Under the pieces are notes generated by a model that was not told where the DNA came from, did not search any database, and worked only from the letters and a program-made list of their open reading frames with translations. A program made the translations under genes and the position numbers. A stretch of 64,000 nucleotides of DNA from contig NZ_JACIDF010000001.1 in the NCBI RefSeq assembly GCF_014196195.1, forward strand, positions 434,001 to 498,000, in the 5' to 3' direction. Source of the DNA: Anoxybacteroides rupiense (lineage in GTDB: Bacteria > Bacillota > Bacilli > Bacillales > Anoxybacillaceae). Positions within the stretch are counted from its first letter, which is position 1. Every line of letters starts with the position of its first letter. Of this stretch, positions 9,942-19,316 are shown piece after piece.

Positions 9942-10364
9942 TTATTGGAGGATGAAGGAAGTAATATAAACTTGCTCCACTTTTCCATCTTGCATAATTT
10001 GATTGATTTTCTCTTTTAATCGAGCCTTCAAATGGGTTTTTCCTTGCTCTCCGTTAAAATCCGCCGGTTTCATTTGCGATAGCTGTTCAATAATGATATC
10101 TTTCATTTGGAAATCTCGCTTCTCCGCCTCTGCTTTTGCGTCTTCATTGTTCATTTGAATTTTAAAGGAGATTTTAATAAAGCTTCCATCTGCTAGATTG
10201 GTTGTAATTTCCGGTACGTCGACAGAGCTTTCTAAAATTTCATCTGCTGTCGGCGCCGTTTGTTGTTTATCGCCTGTAAATTTAAAGATGATGACTAAAG
10301 CCACAGCGGCGACTAACGTAATCGTCACCAATATCATCAATGTCACTTTCCATAGCTTACTCAT
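9942..10364 (-). CDS. fliL: Flagellar basal-body associated protein FliL
   Basis: 140 residues from the ATG at 10364, 7 bases after GGAGGGG. One membrane span (about 8-28) is followed by an extracytoplasmic FliL domain ending in the typical [12 protein letters not shown]. FliL rings surround stator units and support torque. The start overlaps the swrD stop by 8 bases (ATGAGTAA). Confidence 0.94.
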   Translation of the reverse strand: MSKLWKVTLMILVTITLVAAVALVIIFKFTGDKQQTAPTADEILESSVDVPEITTNLADGSFIKISFKIQMNNEDAKAEAEKRDFQMKDIIIEQLSQMKPADFNGEQGKTHLKARLKEKINQIMQDGKVEQVYITSFILQ

Positions 10365-10578
10365 GGTCCTGCCCCTCCACATTTTTAGAAACCCCTAAAA
10401 TCGAAATTTGCTGATAAAATTCTTTTACCAGCTCTACTACCTCTTTTTCCGACTCACGGACAACAAATTTTTTACCATTCGTCAGCGTAATCGTTGTATC
10501 CGGAAAAGCTTCGATTTGTTCTATGTATATCGCATTTAAGGTAAACGATTTTCCATTCAGCCGCGTTAATGTGATCAT
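10357..10578 (-). CDS. swrD: Swarming motility protein SwrD (FlbD family)
   Basis: 73 residues; FlbD/SwrD family recognised from [10 protein letters not shown] near the start and [14 protein letters not shown] in the middle. In B. subtilis SwrD raises flagellar power for swarming. Start region is unusual: no Shine-Dalgarno sequence lies in the 7 bases before the ATG. The only purine-rich site, AAGGGGGG at 10620-10613, is 34 bases upstream and separated from the ATG by a perfect 10-bp hairpin (see 10586-10612). Between flgE and fliL, as in B. subtilis. Confidence 0.9.
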   Translation of the reverse strand: MITLTRLNGKSFTLNAIYIEQIEAFPDTTITLTNGKKFVVRESEKEVVELVKEFYQQISILGVSKNVEGQDHE

Positions 10579-10585
10579 ATGTATT

Positions 10586-10612
10586 AGGGCACTAGACAGA
10601 GCCTAGTGCCCT
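10586..10612 (-). promoter_or_regulatory. Hairpin between the Shine-Dalgarno site and ATG of swrD
   Basis: On the minus strand AGGGCACTAG, a 7-base loop (GCTCTGT) and CTAGTGCCCT form a perfect 10-bp stem. Directly 5' is AAGGGGGG (10620-10613); 3' is AATACAT and the swrD ATG. No U-run follows, so it is a poor terminator. If folded, the stem would bring the ribosome site to about 7 bases from the ATG. That function is inference. Confidence 0.75.
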
Positions 10613-10622
10613 CCCCCCTTAA

Positions 10623-11420
10623 TTATTTCTTTAGATTGACAAGCTCTTGCAAAATCTCATCCGATGTTGTAATAATGCGTGTATTCGCTTGAAATCCGCG
10701 CTGCGCGACAATCATTTCCGTAAACTCTTCCGATAGATCGACATTGGACATTTCAAGCGCACCAGGAACAATTTTGCCTGCTCCGCCTACTCCCGGAGAA
10801 GTTAACGTCTCCGCACCAGAGTTCGTTGTTGAGCGGAAAAGATTGTCTCCAACCTTCTCTAATCCATCGTTATTTGCAAATTTCGCTAATTCAATTCGAC
10901 CAGCAACCTGCAAAGTTCCTGTGTTATCGACGTAGTTTACTGTGCCATCTGAACCAATACTAAGACTTTGCGCTGTTGTTGGGATTTGAATGCGAGTGTT
11001 ACCATTGCCGAGCAAGTAACGTCCATCAGCGCTAACAATATAGCCTTGAGAATCAAGATAAAAATTTCCTGCTCTTGTGTATAGTCTGTTATTTCCAGAG
11101 TTATCACCTAAAACAAAGAATCCATCTCCTGAAATGGCCAAATCAAGCACACGAGCAGTAGTTTGCAAACTTCCTTGCGTCTGAACAGTATCAATTGCCG
11201 CAAGCTGCGCCCCTAATCCGACTTGTTTTGGATTCACCCCGCCGCTGTTCGCTGTTGGAGCACTTGCACCCGCGATTTGTTGACTAACTAAATCTTTAAA
11301 AATGGTACGGCCCTTCTTAAACCCATACGTATTCACATTCGCAATATTGTTTCCGATCACATCTAATTTCACTTGGAAGTTTTTCATTCCGCTAATTCCA
11401 GAATACATTGAACGAAGCAT
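10623..11420 (-). CDS. flgE: Flagellar hook protein FlgE (FlgG-type, Bacillus)
   Basis: 265 residues. The N-terminus MLRSMYSGISGMKNFQVKLD with IGNNIANVNTYGFKK and the C-terminus (MIVAQRGFQANTRIITTSDE) are the rod/hook axial protein signatures. The short length looks like FlgG, but in B. subtilis the gene at this position encodes the hook protein and was renamed flgE. Follows flgD, the hook cap gene, which supports the hook assignment; flgG-type annotation is the alternative. Confidence 0.88.
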   Translation of the reverse strand: MLRSMYSGISGMKNFQVKLDVIGNNIANVNTYGFKKGRTIFKDLVSQQIAGASAPTANSGGVNPKQVGLGAQLAAIDTVQTQGSLQTTARVLDLAISGDGFFVLGDNSGNNRLYTRAGNFYLDSQGYIVSADGRYLLGNGNTRIQIPTTAQSLSIGSDGTVNYVDNTGTLQVAGRIELAKFANNDGLEKVGDNLFRSTTNSGAETLTSPGVGGAGKIVPGALEMSNVDLSEEFTEMIVAQRGFQANTRIITTSDEILQELVNLKK

Positions 11421-11451
11421 ATAATCCCTCTCCCTTGTTCAGATTTATCCA

Positions 11452-11895
11452 TTATGGAGTTTCTACTTTGATAATTTGCTTGTTGGAAATCTCCTGACCA
11501 TTATCAAGCTCTAAAAAGATTTCATTGTTTCTTTGGGAAACTGATTTCACCATACCGCTCGCTGGATTTTCCGACGTATCGGCCTCATCGCTGGTATCCA
11601 TCCAATACACTTTTTTGCCTATCATTTCACTATAAAGCAAAATCGCGTTATCGCTTTGCATTTGCATAAATCCTTGCATGGCAGCTGCCAGATTCGTGAT
11701 TTGCTCCAGCGTGGAGAAATTGGCCATTTGCGCAATAAACTCTTTATCCTCCATTGGATTTAATGGATCTTGATTTTGCAGCTGAACCAGCAAAATTTTT
11801 AAAAAATCGTCTTTGCCAAGAACACTGTCTCCCGTCTGCCGCTCCGGAGGCGTATAATTGCTTAACAATAAGTTGGGATCAATGGTATTTGCCAT
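11452..11895 (-). CDS. flgD: Flagellar hook assembly scaffold FlgD
   Basis: 147 residues, short as in Bacilli. The conserved core is LGKDDFLKILLVQLQNQDP followed by NPMEDKEFIAQMANFSTLEQ (about 26-66). FlgD caps the growing hook and is discarded afterwards. Between fliK and flgE, consistent with a hook-building block. Confidence 0.95.
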   Translation of the reverse strand: MANTIDPNLLLSNYTPPERQTGDSVLGKDDFLKILLVQLQNQDPLNPMEDKEFIAQMANFSTLEQITNLAAAMQGFMQMQSDNAILLYSEMIGKKVYWMDTSDEADTSENPASGMVKSVSQRNNEIFLELDNGQEISNKQIIKVETP

Positions 11896-11907
11896 CTTTG
11901 ACCGCTC

Positions 11908-13167
11908 CTATGCTTCAATATTTAACAATTCATGAAGAAAAGACTCCTGAAATGGAAGCTCCTTGTCTTGCTCAAACGGCTGGCGCTGTTCTTGATCAGG
12001 TTGTCCCTCTCTGTTTCGCTCGTGCTGACTGAATGATTGTTCATAAGAAGGCAACGGTGAGTGTGCGCGCACATCAAATTGCTCGATTGTAACGTGCTGA
12101 GCTGGTATCACATGAGCCATTTGCTGGATGTTTGCTTCTATTAGTTCTTTTGCCGAACGGCTTGAGGCGATGATTTTCGCCATCATCTGTCCGTTTTCCT
12201 GAACAAGCTTTACTGTCAACGTTCCTAAATGTTCTGGATGAAGGCGAATCACAAGCTGTGATTGTCCATTTCCTAAATTGGTGAATTTACTCGATTTTAT
12301 AATACTTGTAAATTGCCGGATTAGTTGCTCGCTGCTACCATTAGCCGAGGTGTTCTCAGGCAGTGAAATGACCGGCTCTGTATTTTGCGAAAACAGCGTT
12401 GGTTGAGCCTGATTGAAAAACGGCTGAGCCATTGTTTGAACATCCCCCTGCTTGTGATTCGCGGCCTTCGTTAACTGAGCCAGCGAATCCGGATGATATC
12501 CGGCAGTCGAGCTGAAGGCTGAAGAAAAGCTGCTAGGTGGAAAGGTCAGCTGATGTGGATAGCTCCCGTTTCGATAGGTGTTGACAGCTGCGGCTGCTCC
12601 TCCATTGAAAAGCGCCGAAAAACGGCCATTCCGAGGATCACTGCTCGCTTGCTGAGCCTTTTTGTTTTGCAAGAAATTTACCAATGTTTCTACATTGATC
12701 ATTGGTCCCAACTCATCGCGATTTGGCTGCAATGACAGCCATTCCTCCAATAACGATATTGGCTCTGCGCCCTGCGCGCTATTGTTCTGCATCCATGTCA
12801 TTTGTTCTGAGAGCATTTGTTTTATCCATGCAGCCGTTTGCGGAACGCTGGATGGCTGAAGAGAAGCTGGGTTTGTTTCAAACTGCTCATGCAACGTCTG
12901 CTGCATATCAGCCGGCAGCAGCAGCAAGAGCAAATCCACCCATTTGGTCAACAGATCGTCTTGGTGTTCATTTCGTTCTATATGGTCTTTTGTTGCCATC
13001 TCATTTGCTTTCATGCTGGAATCTGCAGAATCAAACGTCGCCGATTGAAGCAGCTGCTGAAATAAACTTCCTTCTTGTGTTTGTCCTTTTGCGTTCAACG
13101 TTTGTGCCTTATCCCCAGAAACCGAAGAAGACGGAAAAAGCGATTGAGTATAAGTGCCAATTCTCAT
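11908..13167 (-). CDS. fliK: Flagellar hook-length control protein FliK
   Basis: 419 residues. A long, Gln/Ser/Ala-rich, poorly conserved N-terminal part acts as ruler; near 285-365 lies a Flg_hook domain (LVIRLHPEHLGTLTVKLVQE). FliK measures the hook and triggers the FlhB specificity switch through its C-terminal domain. A second protein with this type of domain, ylqG, lies at 31944-33611 outside the operon. Confidence 0.9.
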   Translation of the reverse strand: MRIGTYTQSLFPSSSVSGDKAQTLNAKGQTQEGSLFQQLLQSATFDSADSSMKANEMATKDHIERNEHQDDLLTKWVDLLLLLLPADMQQTLHEQFETNPASLQPSSVPQTAAWIKQMLSEQMTWMQNNSAQGAEPISLLEEWLSLQPNRDELGPMINVETLVNFLQNKKAQQASSDPRNGRFSALFNGGAAAAVNTYRNGSYPHQLTFPPSSFSSAFSSTAGYHPDSLAQLTKAANHKQGDVQTMAQPFFNQAQPTLFSQNTEPVISLPENTSANGSSEQLIRQFTSIIKSSKFTNLGNGQSQLVIRLHPEHLGTLTVKLVQENGQMMAKIIASSRSAKELIEANIQQMAHVIPAQHVTIEQFDVRAHSPLPSYEQSFSQHERNREGQPDQEQRQPFEQDKELPFQESFLHELLNIEA

Positions 13168-13183
13168 GATCTCCCCTCCTTTC

Positions 13184-13801
13184 CTAATTATTAGCCGCTT
13201 GGGCTGCTTTCGTTAGTAGCGCCGTATATTTAGCTGCTTCTTCCGGAGACATTTTTTCCAGAATAGCGGCGGCCTTCTCGCTGCCTAATATCGCAAGAAT
13301 GTTAAGCGCCTCCTGATCCGACATTTTCGGAATGATGGCGGCGGCATTTTTCGGTGACATTTCTCCATACATTTGAGCAACATCTTGAACAGTGAGTTTT
13401 TTTGCTTCGGTTGTTGGTGATGTGTCGGTCTGCTGCTGGGATTCCAGTTGGGCATTTAACCGTTCAATTTCTTTCTTTAGTGCTTCAATTTCACTCTGTT
13501 TATTTTTGACTTCGGTTTCAAGCTTTTTCACTTGTGCCGTTTTTTCTTCGAGCGTAGCTTGCTTCTCCAACATATTCTCCTTTAAAGCCTGCTCAGATGA
13601 TGGCTGCTTGCTACCGACTAACTGTGAAATCCCTGGAAGATCAGCACCGTACTTTTTGGCGATGTCAAACACATTCACTCCTGCAATCGTGGTAATAATC
13701 AGTGCCAATGTGATTGTAAACAATAATGGGATGATGATGACAAACAAGAACCATTGCAGCTTGCTTACTTTTTCTTCTTTTTCCATTTCTTGCTCCTTCA
13801 T
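13184..13801 (-). CDS. ylxF: YlxF, MotE-like flagellar operon protein
   Basis: 205 residues. A short cytoplasmic start, one membrane helix (about 14-38), a long coiled coil (about 68-122), then an MgtE-N/MotE-like repeat region (SPKNAAAIIPKMSDQEALNI) near 145-200. The same type of protein occurs between fliJ and fliK in B. subtilis. Function not firmly known; MotE relatives chaperone stator parts, so an envelope role in motor assembly is inference. Confidence 0.85.
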   Translation of the reverse strand: MKEQEMEKEEKVSKLQWFLFVIIIPLLFTITLALIITTIAGVNVFDIAKKYGADLPGISQLVGSKQPSSEQALKENMLEKQATLEEKTAQVKKLETEVKNKQSEIEALKKEIERLNAQLESQQQTDTSPTTEAKKLTVQDVAQMYGEMSPKNAAAIIPKMSDQEALNILAILGSEKAAAILEKMSPEEAAKYTALLTKAAQAANN

Positions 13802-13809
13802 CGTCTCAC

Positions 13810-14253
13810 CTAATTTCTGCGATTCACAAATTGTTGAATTGAGATTTCATCCATCCAGTGATTTTCCATAGTTTGAATAGCTTGAAGCACAGCTGCTATA
13901 TGCTTGTCTTTCATTTTTTCATATTTTTTTACTTCAATATTCGCTTCAGCTACCTTTGTTTGCTTGAGAAACATTTGCTCACGCGTTTCGATCACAAGCT
14001 GCTGATAATGAGAAATGGTGCGCTCCAAATTCATGACAAATTGCCGAAAATGACGAATGTCTTGAATGGGCAATCCATTTTTTAATTTTTGCTTGTACAT
14101 TTCCTCGTAATCTTCTTTTTGCTTCAGAAAATGGTACAGCTTTTCCGCTGCTTCTTCAAAGCGCTTCACCGCTTCGTTATATTCTCCTAGCGCTCTCTCT
14201 TTTTCTTTTTCTCTAATGGTCAATATTTTTTCAAATTTAAACACATGCTCCAT
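13810..14253 (-). CDS. fliJ: Flagellar export chaperone FliJ
   Basis: 147 residues, almost fully charged and helical with a heptad pattern typical of the FliJ coiled coil, and the usual length. Lies directly after fliI. FliJ sits in the FliI hexamer pore and activates the FlhA gate. Confidence 0.92.
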   Translation of the reverse strand: MEHVFKFEKILTIREKEKERALGEYNEAVKRFEEAAEKLYHFLKQKEDYEEMYKQKLKNGLPIQDIRHFRQFVMNLERTISHYQQLVIETREQMFLKQTKVAEANIEVKKYEKMKDKHIAAVLQAIQTMENHWMDEISIQQFVNRRN

Positions 14254-14260
14254 GTTTTAT

Positions 14261-15577
14261 TCACCCCGAATGTACAAGCTGAAGCAGTTCTTGAATGCTC
14301 TCTTCTTTTGTCAATTTTTCGTGAGTATCTTGTTTTAAAAATGCAAGCAGCTTTGGATAGTAGCGAATGGCTTCGTCAATGTCTTTAGAAGAACCTCTTT
14401 TATACGCACCGATATTAATTAAATCTTCCGCGTTTATATAGGTTGAAAGAAGATGACGGAATCGTTCAGCTGCCGCTTTATGCTCTGGCCCAATAATATA
14501 ATTCATGACACGGCTGATGCTTTTCAAAACATTAATAGCTGGATACTGACCTTTATTCGCCAAGCTTCTCTCAAGAACAAAATGCCCATCTAAAATTCCT
14601 CGGACCGTATCAGCAATCGGTTCATTCATATCGTCACCATCTACTAAAACCGTATAAAAAGCCGTAATGGTTCCGTGTTCATTTGTTCCTGTCCGTTCCA
14701 GCAATTTGGGCAAAATGGCAAAAACAGAAGGAGTATAGCCCTTGGTTGTCGGCGGCTCACCGATCGCTAGTCCCACTTCCCGCTGCGCCATGGCCACACG
14801 TGTCACGGAATCCATCATCAGCATGACATTCATTCCCCTATTGCGAAAATATTCGGCAATAGCCGTTGCGGTATAGGCGCCTTTAATTCTCATAAGCGCA
14901 GGCTGATCTGATGTCGCAACCACCACAACGGAACGAGCCAAGCCTTCAGGGCCGAGATCTCGTTCGATAAACTCCCGCACTTCACGTCCCCGTTCGCCAA
15001 TAAGCGCAATCACATTTAGGTCTGCGTTTGTGTTGCGGGCAATCATCCCAAGAAGTGTACTCTTGCCTACTCCTGAACCAGCAAATATGCCCACACGCTG
15101 TCCTTTTCCTACTGTCAGCAAGCTATCGATCAATCTGACTCCTACTTCCACCGGTTCATCAATCGGCGGTCTTGACAGCGGATTAGGCGGCTCTTGCTCA
15201 ATCGAAATGGAGCGCAGCCCTTTAGGGAGAAGGCTACCATCAAGAGGCTGGCCAAGCGAATCAAGAACCTTGCCGATTAGATCCATTCCCGCTTTTATTT
15301 GCAGCGGCTGGCCTGTCGCTTCCACTATGCATCCCGGCGAAATATCTTGAACGGTTGAAAAAGGCATTAAAAGCACATGCTGTTCGCGAAATCCTACCAC
15401 CTCAGCAGCAATCTTCTGCTTCTTTCTTCCTCCGCCCACATGAATAAAGCAAACATCGCCAATGGAGCTTTCAGGACCTTTTGATTCAATCATTAATCCA
15501 ATCACGCGCGTTACTTTACCAAATCGCTTATACGAATCAATGGTTTCGATCTCTTGAAAAAGAGCTGGCCAATTCAA
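14261..15577 (-). CDS. fliI: Flagellum-specific ATPase FliI
   Basis: 438 residues using the TTG at 15577, which follows GGAGG by 9 bases and gives exactly the B. subtilis length. A longer frame reaching further upstream would run into fliH and lacks family similarity. P-loop GSGVGKS at 167-173; F1-beta-like catalytic motifs such as GERGREVREF and SVTRVAMAQREVGLAIGEPP follow. It energises unfolding and release of export substrates with FliH and FliJ. Confidence 0.95.
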   Translation of the reverse strand: MNWPALFQEIETIDSYKRFGKVTRVIGLMIESKGPESSIGDVCFIHVGGGRKKQKIAAEVVGFREQHVLLMPFSTVQDISPGCIVEATGQPLQIKAGMDLIGKVLDSLGQPLDGSLLPKGLRSISIEQEPPNPLSRPPIDEPVEVGVRLIDSLLTVGKGQRVGIFAGSGVGKSTLLGMIARNTNADLNVIALIGERGREVREFIERDLGPEGLARSVVVVATSDQPALMRIKGAYTATAIAEYFRNRGMNVMLMMDSVTRVAMAQREVGLAIGEPPTTKGYTPSVFAILPKLLERTGTNEHGTITAFYTVLVDGDDMNEPIADTVRGILDGHFVLERSLANKGQYPAINVLKSISRVMNYIIGPEHKAAAERFRHLLSTYINAEDLINIGAYKRGSSKDIDEAIRYYPKLLAFLKQDTHEKLTKEESIQELLQLVHSG

Positions 15578-15581
15578 AAAA

Positions 15582-16352
15582 TTACTCCTCCTCAAGCCAC
15601 TTAAGCAGCTTTTGTTTGATTTGTTGCAATTGAGTGTCAACACTTGCATCAATGCGGCCAAAAGGCGTTTCAATCATGCAGCCGCCCTCTGCTAACCGTT
15701 CGTCAGGATAAATAAAAATGTCTACTGGCTGACTAAAAATCGCCCTTAATTCATCCTTTTGCTGAACAAGTGTTTGATAATGCAATGGATGAACATATAG
15801 CTTCACTTCTGATTGTTCCCTAACCTCCTTGATCGCTCTTTGCACAAGATGAAGGAAGGAATCGTGATTTTCCGCCAGCTTTTCCCCCAATATTCGCTCC
15901 GCTACCTTTAAGCCGATCAACAGGATGGTTTCTTTTGATGATTCAATTTGTTCATAAAACTGTTGGTTGGTTGTTTGCACGATGTTTCTTGCTTCATTCA
16001 TTAATTCTTGAAAAGCATGAAGCGCTTCATTTTTTCCTTGACTATATCCGGCTTCATATCCTTCTTGTTGCGCTGCCGCCATAAGCCGCTGTTTTTCGGC
16101 CAACCAATTTTCCTTCTCTTGCCATATGTTTTCTTTCAAAGACTGGCAATATTGTTCTGCTTCTTGCTTCATCAGCTTCGCTTCTTCCTTTGCTTGCTCA
16201 ATGATGAACTGAGCGTGAGCATGTCCATCTATTTCTTGCGAAACGGCTGAGGCTGCTGGCTGCGGAAAATAATGCTTCACTTCAATTACTTTTTTGCTGC
16301 CATGGGACGTTGTTGTAAAAGGAGCTTTGATCACATTAGACAATAATATCAT
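15582..16352 (-). CDS. fliH: Flagellar export ATPase regulator FliH
   Basis: 256 residues as the longest form: low-complexity Gln/Glu-rich helix about 50-120, then a C-terminal domain similar to peripheral-stalk proteins that binds FliI. Start uncertain: the ATG at 16352 is almost on top of the GGCGGAGGAG ribosome site, while TTG at 16343 is about 11 bases from it. It overlaps the 3' end of fliG by 8-17 bases. Confidence 0.91.
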   Translation of the reverse strand: MILLSNVIKAPFTTTSHGSKKVIEVKHYFPQPAASAVSQEIDGHAHAQFIIEQAKEEAKLMKQEAEQYCQSLKENIWQEKENWLAEKQRLMAAAQQEGYEAGYSQGKNEALHAFQELMNEARNIVQTTNQQFYEQIESSKETILLIGLKVAERILGEKLAENHDSFLHLVQRAIKEVREQSEVKLYVHPLHYQTLVQQKDELRAIFSQPVDIFIYPDERLAEGGCMIETPFGRIDASVDTQLQQIKQKLLKWLEEE

Positions 16353-17355
16353 CTCCTCCGCCGCGCGCTACAACGATTTCTCCAGCTTCTTCAAGACGGC
16401 GAATGACCGCAACAATACGCGATTGTGCTTCCTCCACATCGCGGAGGCGAACCGGTCCCATAAACTCCATCTCCTCTTTGAAGGTTTCCGCCATACGCGT
16501 CGACATATTGCGAAAGACGATTTCTTTCACTTCATCACTTGAAACTTTCAGTGCCAGCATTAAATCATTGTTATCAACTTCACGAATGACACGCTGAATC
16601 GCACGGTTATCAAGGGTAACAATATCTTCGAAGACAAACATTCGTTTCTTGATTTCTTCTGCAAGCTCTGGATCTTGAATTTCAAGCGCATCTAAAATCG
16701 TTCTTTCCGTGCTTCGGTCTACACCGTTTAAAACTTCCACCACCGCTTCGATGCCACCTGTTTGCGTGTAATCTTGGACAACGGTCGTTGAAAGCTTCCG
16801 TTCTAAAATTTGCTCAACTTCGTTGATCACCTCAGGCGACGTACTGTCCATCAGCGCAATTCGGCGCGCGATATCCGCCTGCATTTCCTGCGGCAGCGAC
16901 GACAGAATCTGGCCAGCTTGCGCCGGATCTAAATAGGAAAGCACAAGAGCGATCGTCTGTGGATGTTCATTTTGAATAAAGTTCAACAGCTGAGCCGGAT
17001 CGGCTTTGCGAGCAAAGTCAAACGGCCGCACCATTAAAGCGGATGTTAAACGGTTAATAATGTTCAGCGCTTTTTCCGAGCCAAGCGCTTTTTCAAGTAC
17101 TTCTTTCGCGTAAGCAATGCCGCCTTGAGCAATATAATCCTGCGCTAAAGCAATTTGATGAAACTCCTCCAGCACTTCCTCTTTTTCTTGCGTCGCTACT
17201 TGGCGAACATTAGAAATCTCAAGTGTGAGCTTTTCAATTTCTTCCTCCGATAAATGCTTATAGACAGATGCTGATACATCTGGTCCAAGAGAAATGAGGA
17301 GTATGGCAGCTTTCTGTTTGCCTGTTAATTCTCCTTTTCTCTCTTTTTTGGCCAT
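16336..17355 (-). CDS. fliG: Flagellar motor switch protein FliG
   Basis: 339 residues from the ATG at 17355, 7 bases after AGGAGG; the ATG two codons upstream is only 1 base from that site. Recognised by LTGKQKAAILLISLG at the N-terminus, the EHPQT motif mid-protein, and the charged C-terminal torque helix. It links the FliF ring to FliM and contacts the stator. Confidence 0.97.
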   Translation of the reverse strand: MAKKERKGELTGKQKAAILLISLGPDVSASVYKHLSEEEIEKLTLEISNVRQVATQEKEEVLEEFHQIALAQDYIAQGGIAYAKEVLEKALGSEKALNIINRLTSALMVRPFDFARKADPAQLLNFIQNEHPQTIALVLSYLDPAQAGQILSSLPQEMQADIARRIALMDSTSPEVINEVEQILERKLSTTVVQDYTQTGGIEAVVEVLNGVDRSTERTILDALEIQDPELAEEIKKRMFVFEDIVTLDNRAIQRVIREVDNNDLMLALKVSSDEVKEIVFRNMSTRMAETFKEEMEFMGPVRLRDVEEAQSRIVAVIRRLEEAGEIVVARGGGDDIIV

Positions 17356-17366
17356 CTTCATTCCTC

Positions 17367-18953
17367 CTAGTCCTCAGCCAACCACGTTCTTAGCAATTGA
17401 GCAAATTCATCCGGCTTCTCTCGTGCCAATTTTTCAAGCTGCTTGCGTCGAATTGTCACTTCTGTTTCCCGTTCCTCCGTCACATCAGGAAGATCGGATA
17501 AAGGAGGCTGTTCAATAAAGTCTTCCTCTTCTTCCTCCACCCTTTTCCGTCTGCGCAGCAAGAAGTAAATCAGTAAGCCGATAATAGCAGCAGCACCAAT
17601 TCCCCCTGCAATATACGCCCATGTCGGAATGGTTGGCTGCGGCTGTGCAAAATCGGTTTTCCCATTAAATTTTTGCACAGATACGACGATGCGGTTTTGG
17701 ATATCTTGATCGCTTAACGTTTGACCATCCTGCTTATCAATCGAAGTTCGAACGATCGTACCTAAAATCTTCTGAATATCATCAATGGTTTGCTGCGATA
17801 AAGAGTTAGGATTTTGGGGATTTGGTGGTTCAACCATCACTTGGATCCCTAAATCTCTTACTTTGTATGGACTTTCAACAATATTCTTTTTAATTCTGTT
17901 TACTTCATTATTGATCGTTTCTTCTGTTTTTTCATAATCGCCATTTGAGCCGTCAGTTGCTGCTTGATAGCCTGGAATGTCATTTTCACCGGTCCCGGCC
18001 ACTCCTCCTGGTTGGGCACCTTGTCCAGAATAAGTTTCTCTAATCCGCTGCACACTGACAGCAATTCCTTCATTGTTTTGCTCATCAACCGGGGTCACTA
18101 AATTTTCCTCACGGTTCTCCTGCGTAAAATCAACATCCGCTGTAACCGATACAACCACTTTGTCTTGTCCCATCATCGTGCCTAACATTTGTTGGACTTG
18201 TCGCTGGATATCGCGTTCAATTTGCTTTTTGATTTCGTTTTGCTGCGTAAACGCCGTAGCTGTCGAATTTTCTTCATTATTTTTTAGATCAAAATACTGA
18301 AAATATTGATTCATCATGACGATATTATCAGTAGGAAGATTCGGAACACTTTTTGACACGAGATGATAGAGCGCTCTAACTTGCTCATCTGTAAATTTGT
18401 ATCCTGGCTTTGTTTTAAGAACGACTGAAGCGGACGCCTCTCCTTGATCCTCTGACGCAAATACGGACTGCTGGGGAAGATTAATCATGACTTTGGCATC
18501 CTCGACCCCATCAATATTTTTAATCAGATTGGCCAATTCTGTTTGCATCGCTTTGAGTTTTACTACATTAAATTCGTTATCTGTCATCCCAAAGCTTGCA
18601 TTTTTTCCAAAAAAGGAGTAGTCGATGCTTCCGCTGTTCGGAATCCCTTCGGCCGCTAATTCCACCTTCAGTGTATTCGCCATTTTCTCCGGCACTTCAA
18701 TCGTGGTTCCGTTATCGGTCACTTGGGAATCGATTCCCTTTTGATCGAGCGTCGCTTTAATTTGTCCAGCTTCCTGCGGCGAAAGGTTGCTATATAATGG
18801 TACAAAGCTCGTTCTTGTGGCAAAAAATGACGCAACCCCAACAATGACAAGAAAAAGAAGAAGAGCACCTAGCGCCATGGCTTTTTGAGCCTTCGTTCTC
18901 CCCCTCCAAAACGATGTGGATCGGTTGAGCCATTCTTTCACTCTTTCATTCAT
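17367..18953 (-). CDS. fliF: Flagellar MS-ring protein FliF
   Basis: 528 residues with membrane helices near 25-45 and 445-467 flanking the ring-building periplasmic-type domains (FVPLYSNLSPQEAGQIKATL at about 50-69). The C-terminal cytoplasmic tail (acidic, then EFAQLLRTWL) binds FliG, whose gene follows. FliF is the first structure made and houses the export gate. Confidence 0.96.
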   Translation of the reverse strand: MNERVKEWLNRSTSFWRGRTKAQKAMALGALLLFLVIVGVASFFATRTSFVPLYSNLSPQEAGQIKATLDQKGIDSQVTDNGTTIEVPEKMANTLKVELAAEGIPNSGSIDYSFFGKNASFGMTDNEFNVVKLKAMQTELANLIKNIDGVEDAKVMINLPQQSVFASEDQGEASASVVLKTKPGYKFTDEQVRALYHLVSKSVPNLPTDNIVMMNQYFQYFDLKNNEENSTATAFTQQNEIKKQIERDIQRQVQQMLGTMMGQDKVVVSVTADVDFTQENREENLVTPVDEQNNEGIAVSVQRIRETYSGQGAQPGGVAGTGENDIPGYQAATDGSNGDYEKTEETINNEVNRIKKNIVESPYKVRDLGIQVMVEPPNPQNPNSLSQQTIDDIQKILGTIVRTSIDKQDGQTLSDQDIQNRIVVSVQKFNGKTDFAQPQPTIPTWAYIAGGIGAAAIIGLLIYFLLRRRKRVEEEEEDFIEQPPLSDLPDVTEERETEVTIRRKQLEKLAREKPDEFAQLLRTWLAED

Positions 18954-19009
18954 ACATAATATTCCCCCGATTATTGCGATAATAGATTGCCAGTTTGTTA
19001 GCGCGTTGA

Positions 19010-19303
19010 TTATACTTGCATTCTCATCATTTCTTGGTATGCCTCAACAGCTTTATTTCGGACTTCCACTGCTAACTGCAAAGAAATGCCGGCTTTTTGA
19101 GCAGCGATCATGACTTGATGCAGATCAACGTTTTCTCCTTTAACTAGCTTATCGGTTAGTTGGTCGGCTGCAACCTGCTGGTCGTTTACCTGCTGAATCG
19201 CATCTTTCAAAAAGTTAGCAAACGATTTTTGCACATCCGCTGCCTTTATAGACGAAGAGGGCGCTGCAGTCGAAAAAAAGCTGTTCTGTATCCCGTTAAT
19301 CAT
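19010..19303 (-). CDS. fliE: Flagellar hook-basal body protein FliE
   Basis: 97 residues; the C-terminal half (LHQVMIAAQKAGISLQLAVE, then VRNKAVEAYQEMMRMQV) is the FliE signature. FliE connects the MS ring and export gate to the rod. Directly between flgC and fliF, 13 bases after flgC. Confidence 0.95.
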   Translation of the reverse strand: MINGIQNSFFSTAAPSSSIKAADVQKSFANFLKDAIQQVNDQQVAADQLTDKLVKGENVDLHQVMIAAQKAGISLQLAVEVRNKAVEAYQEMMRMQV

Positions 19304-19316
19304 TTTTTACTCTCCT

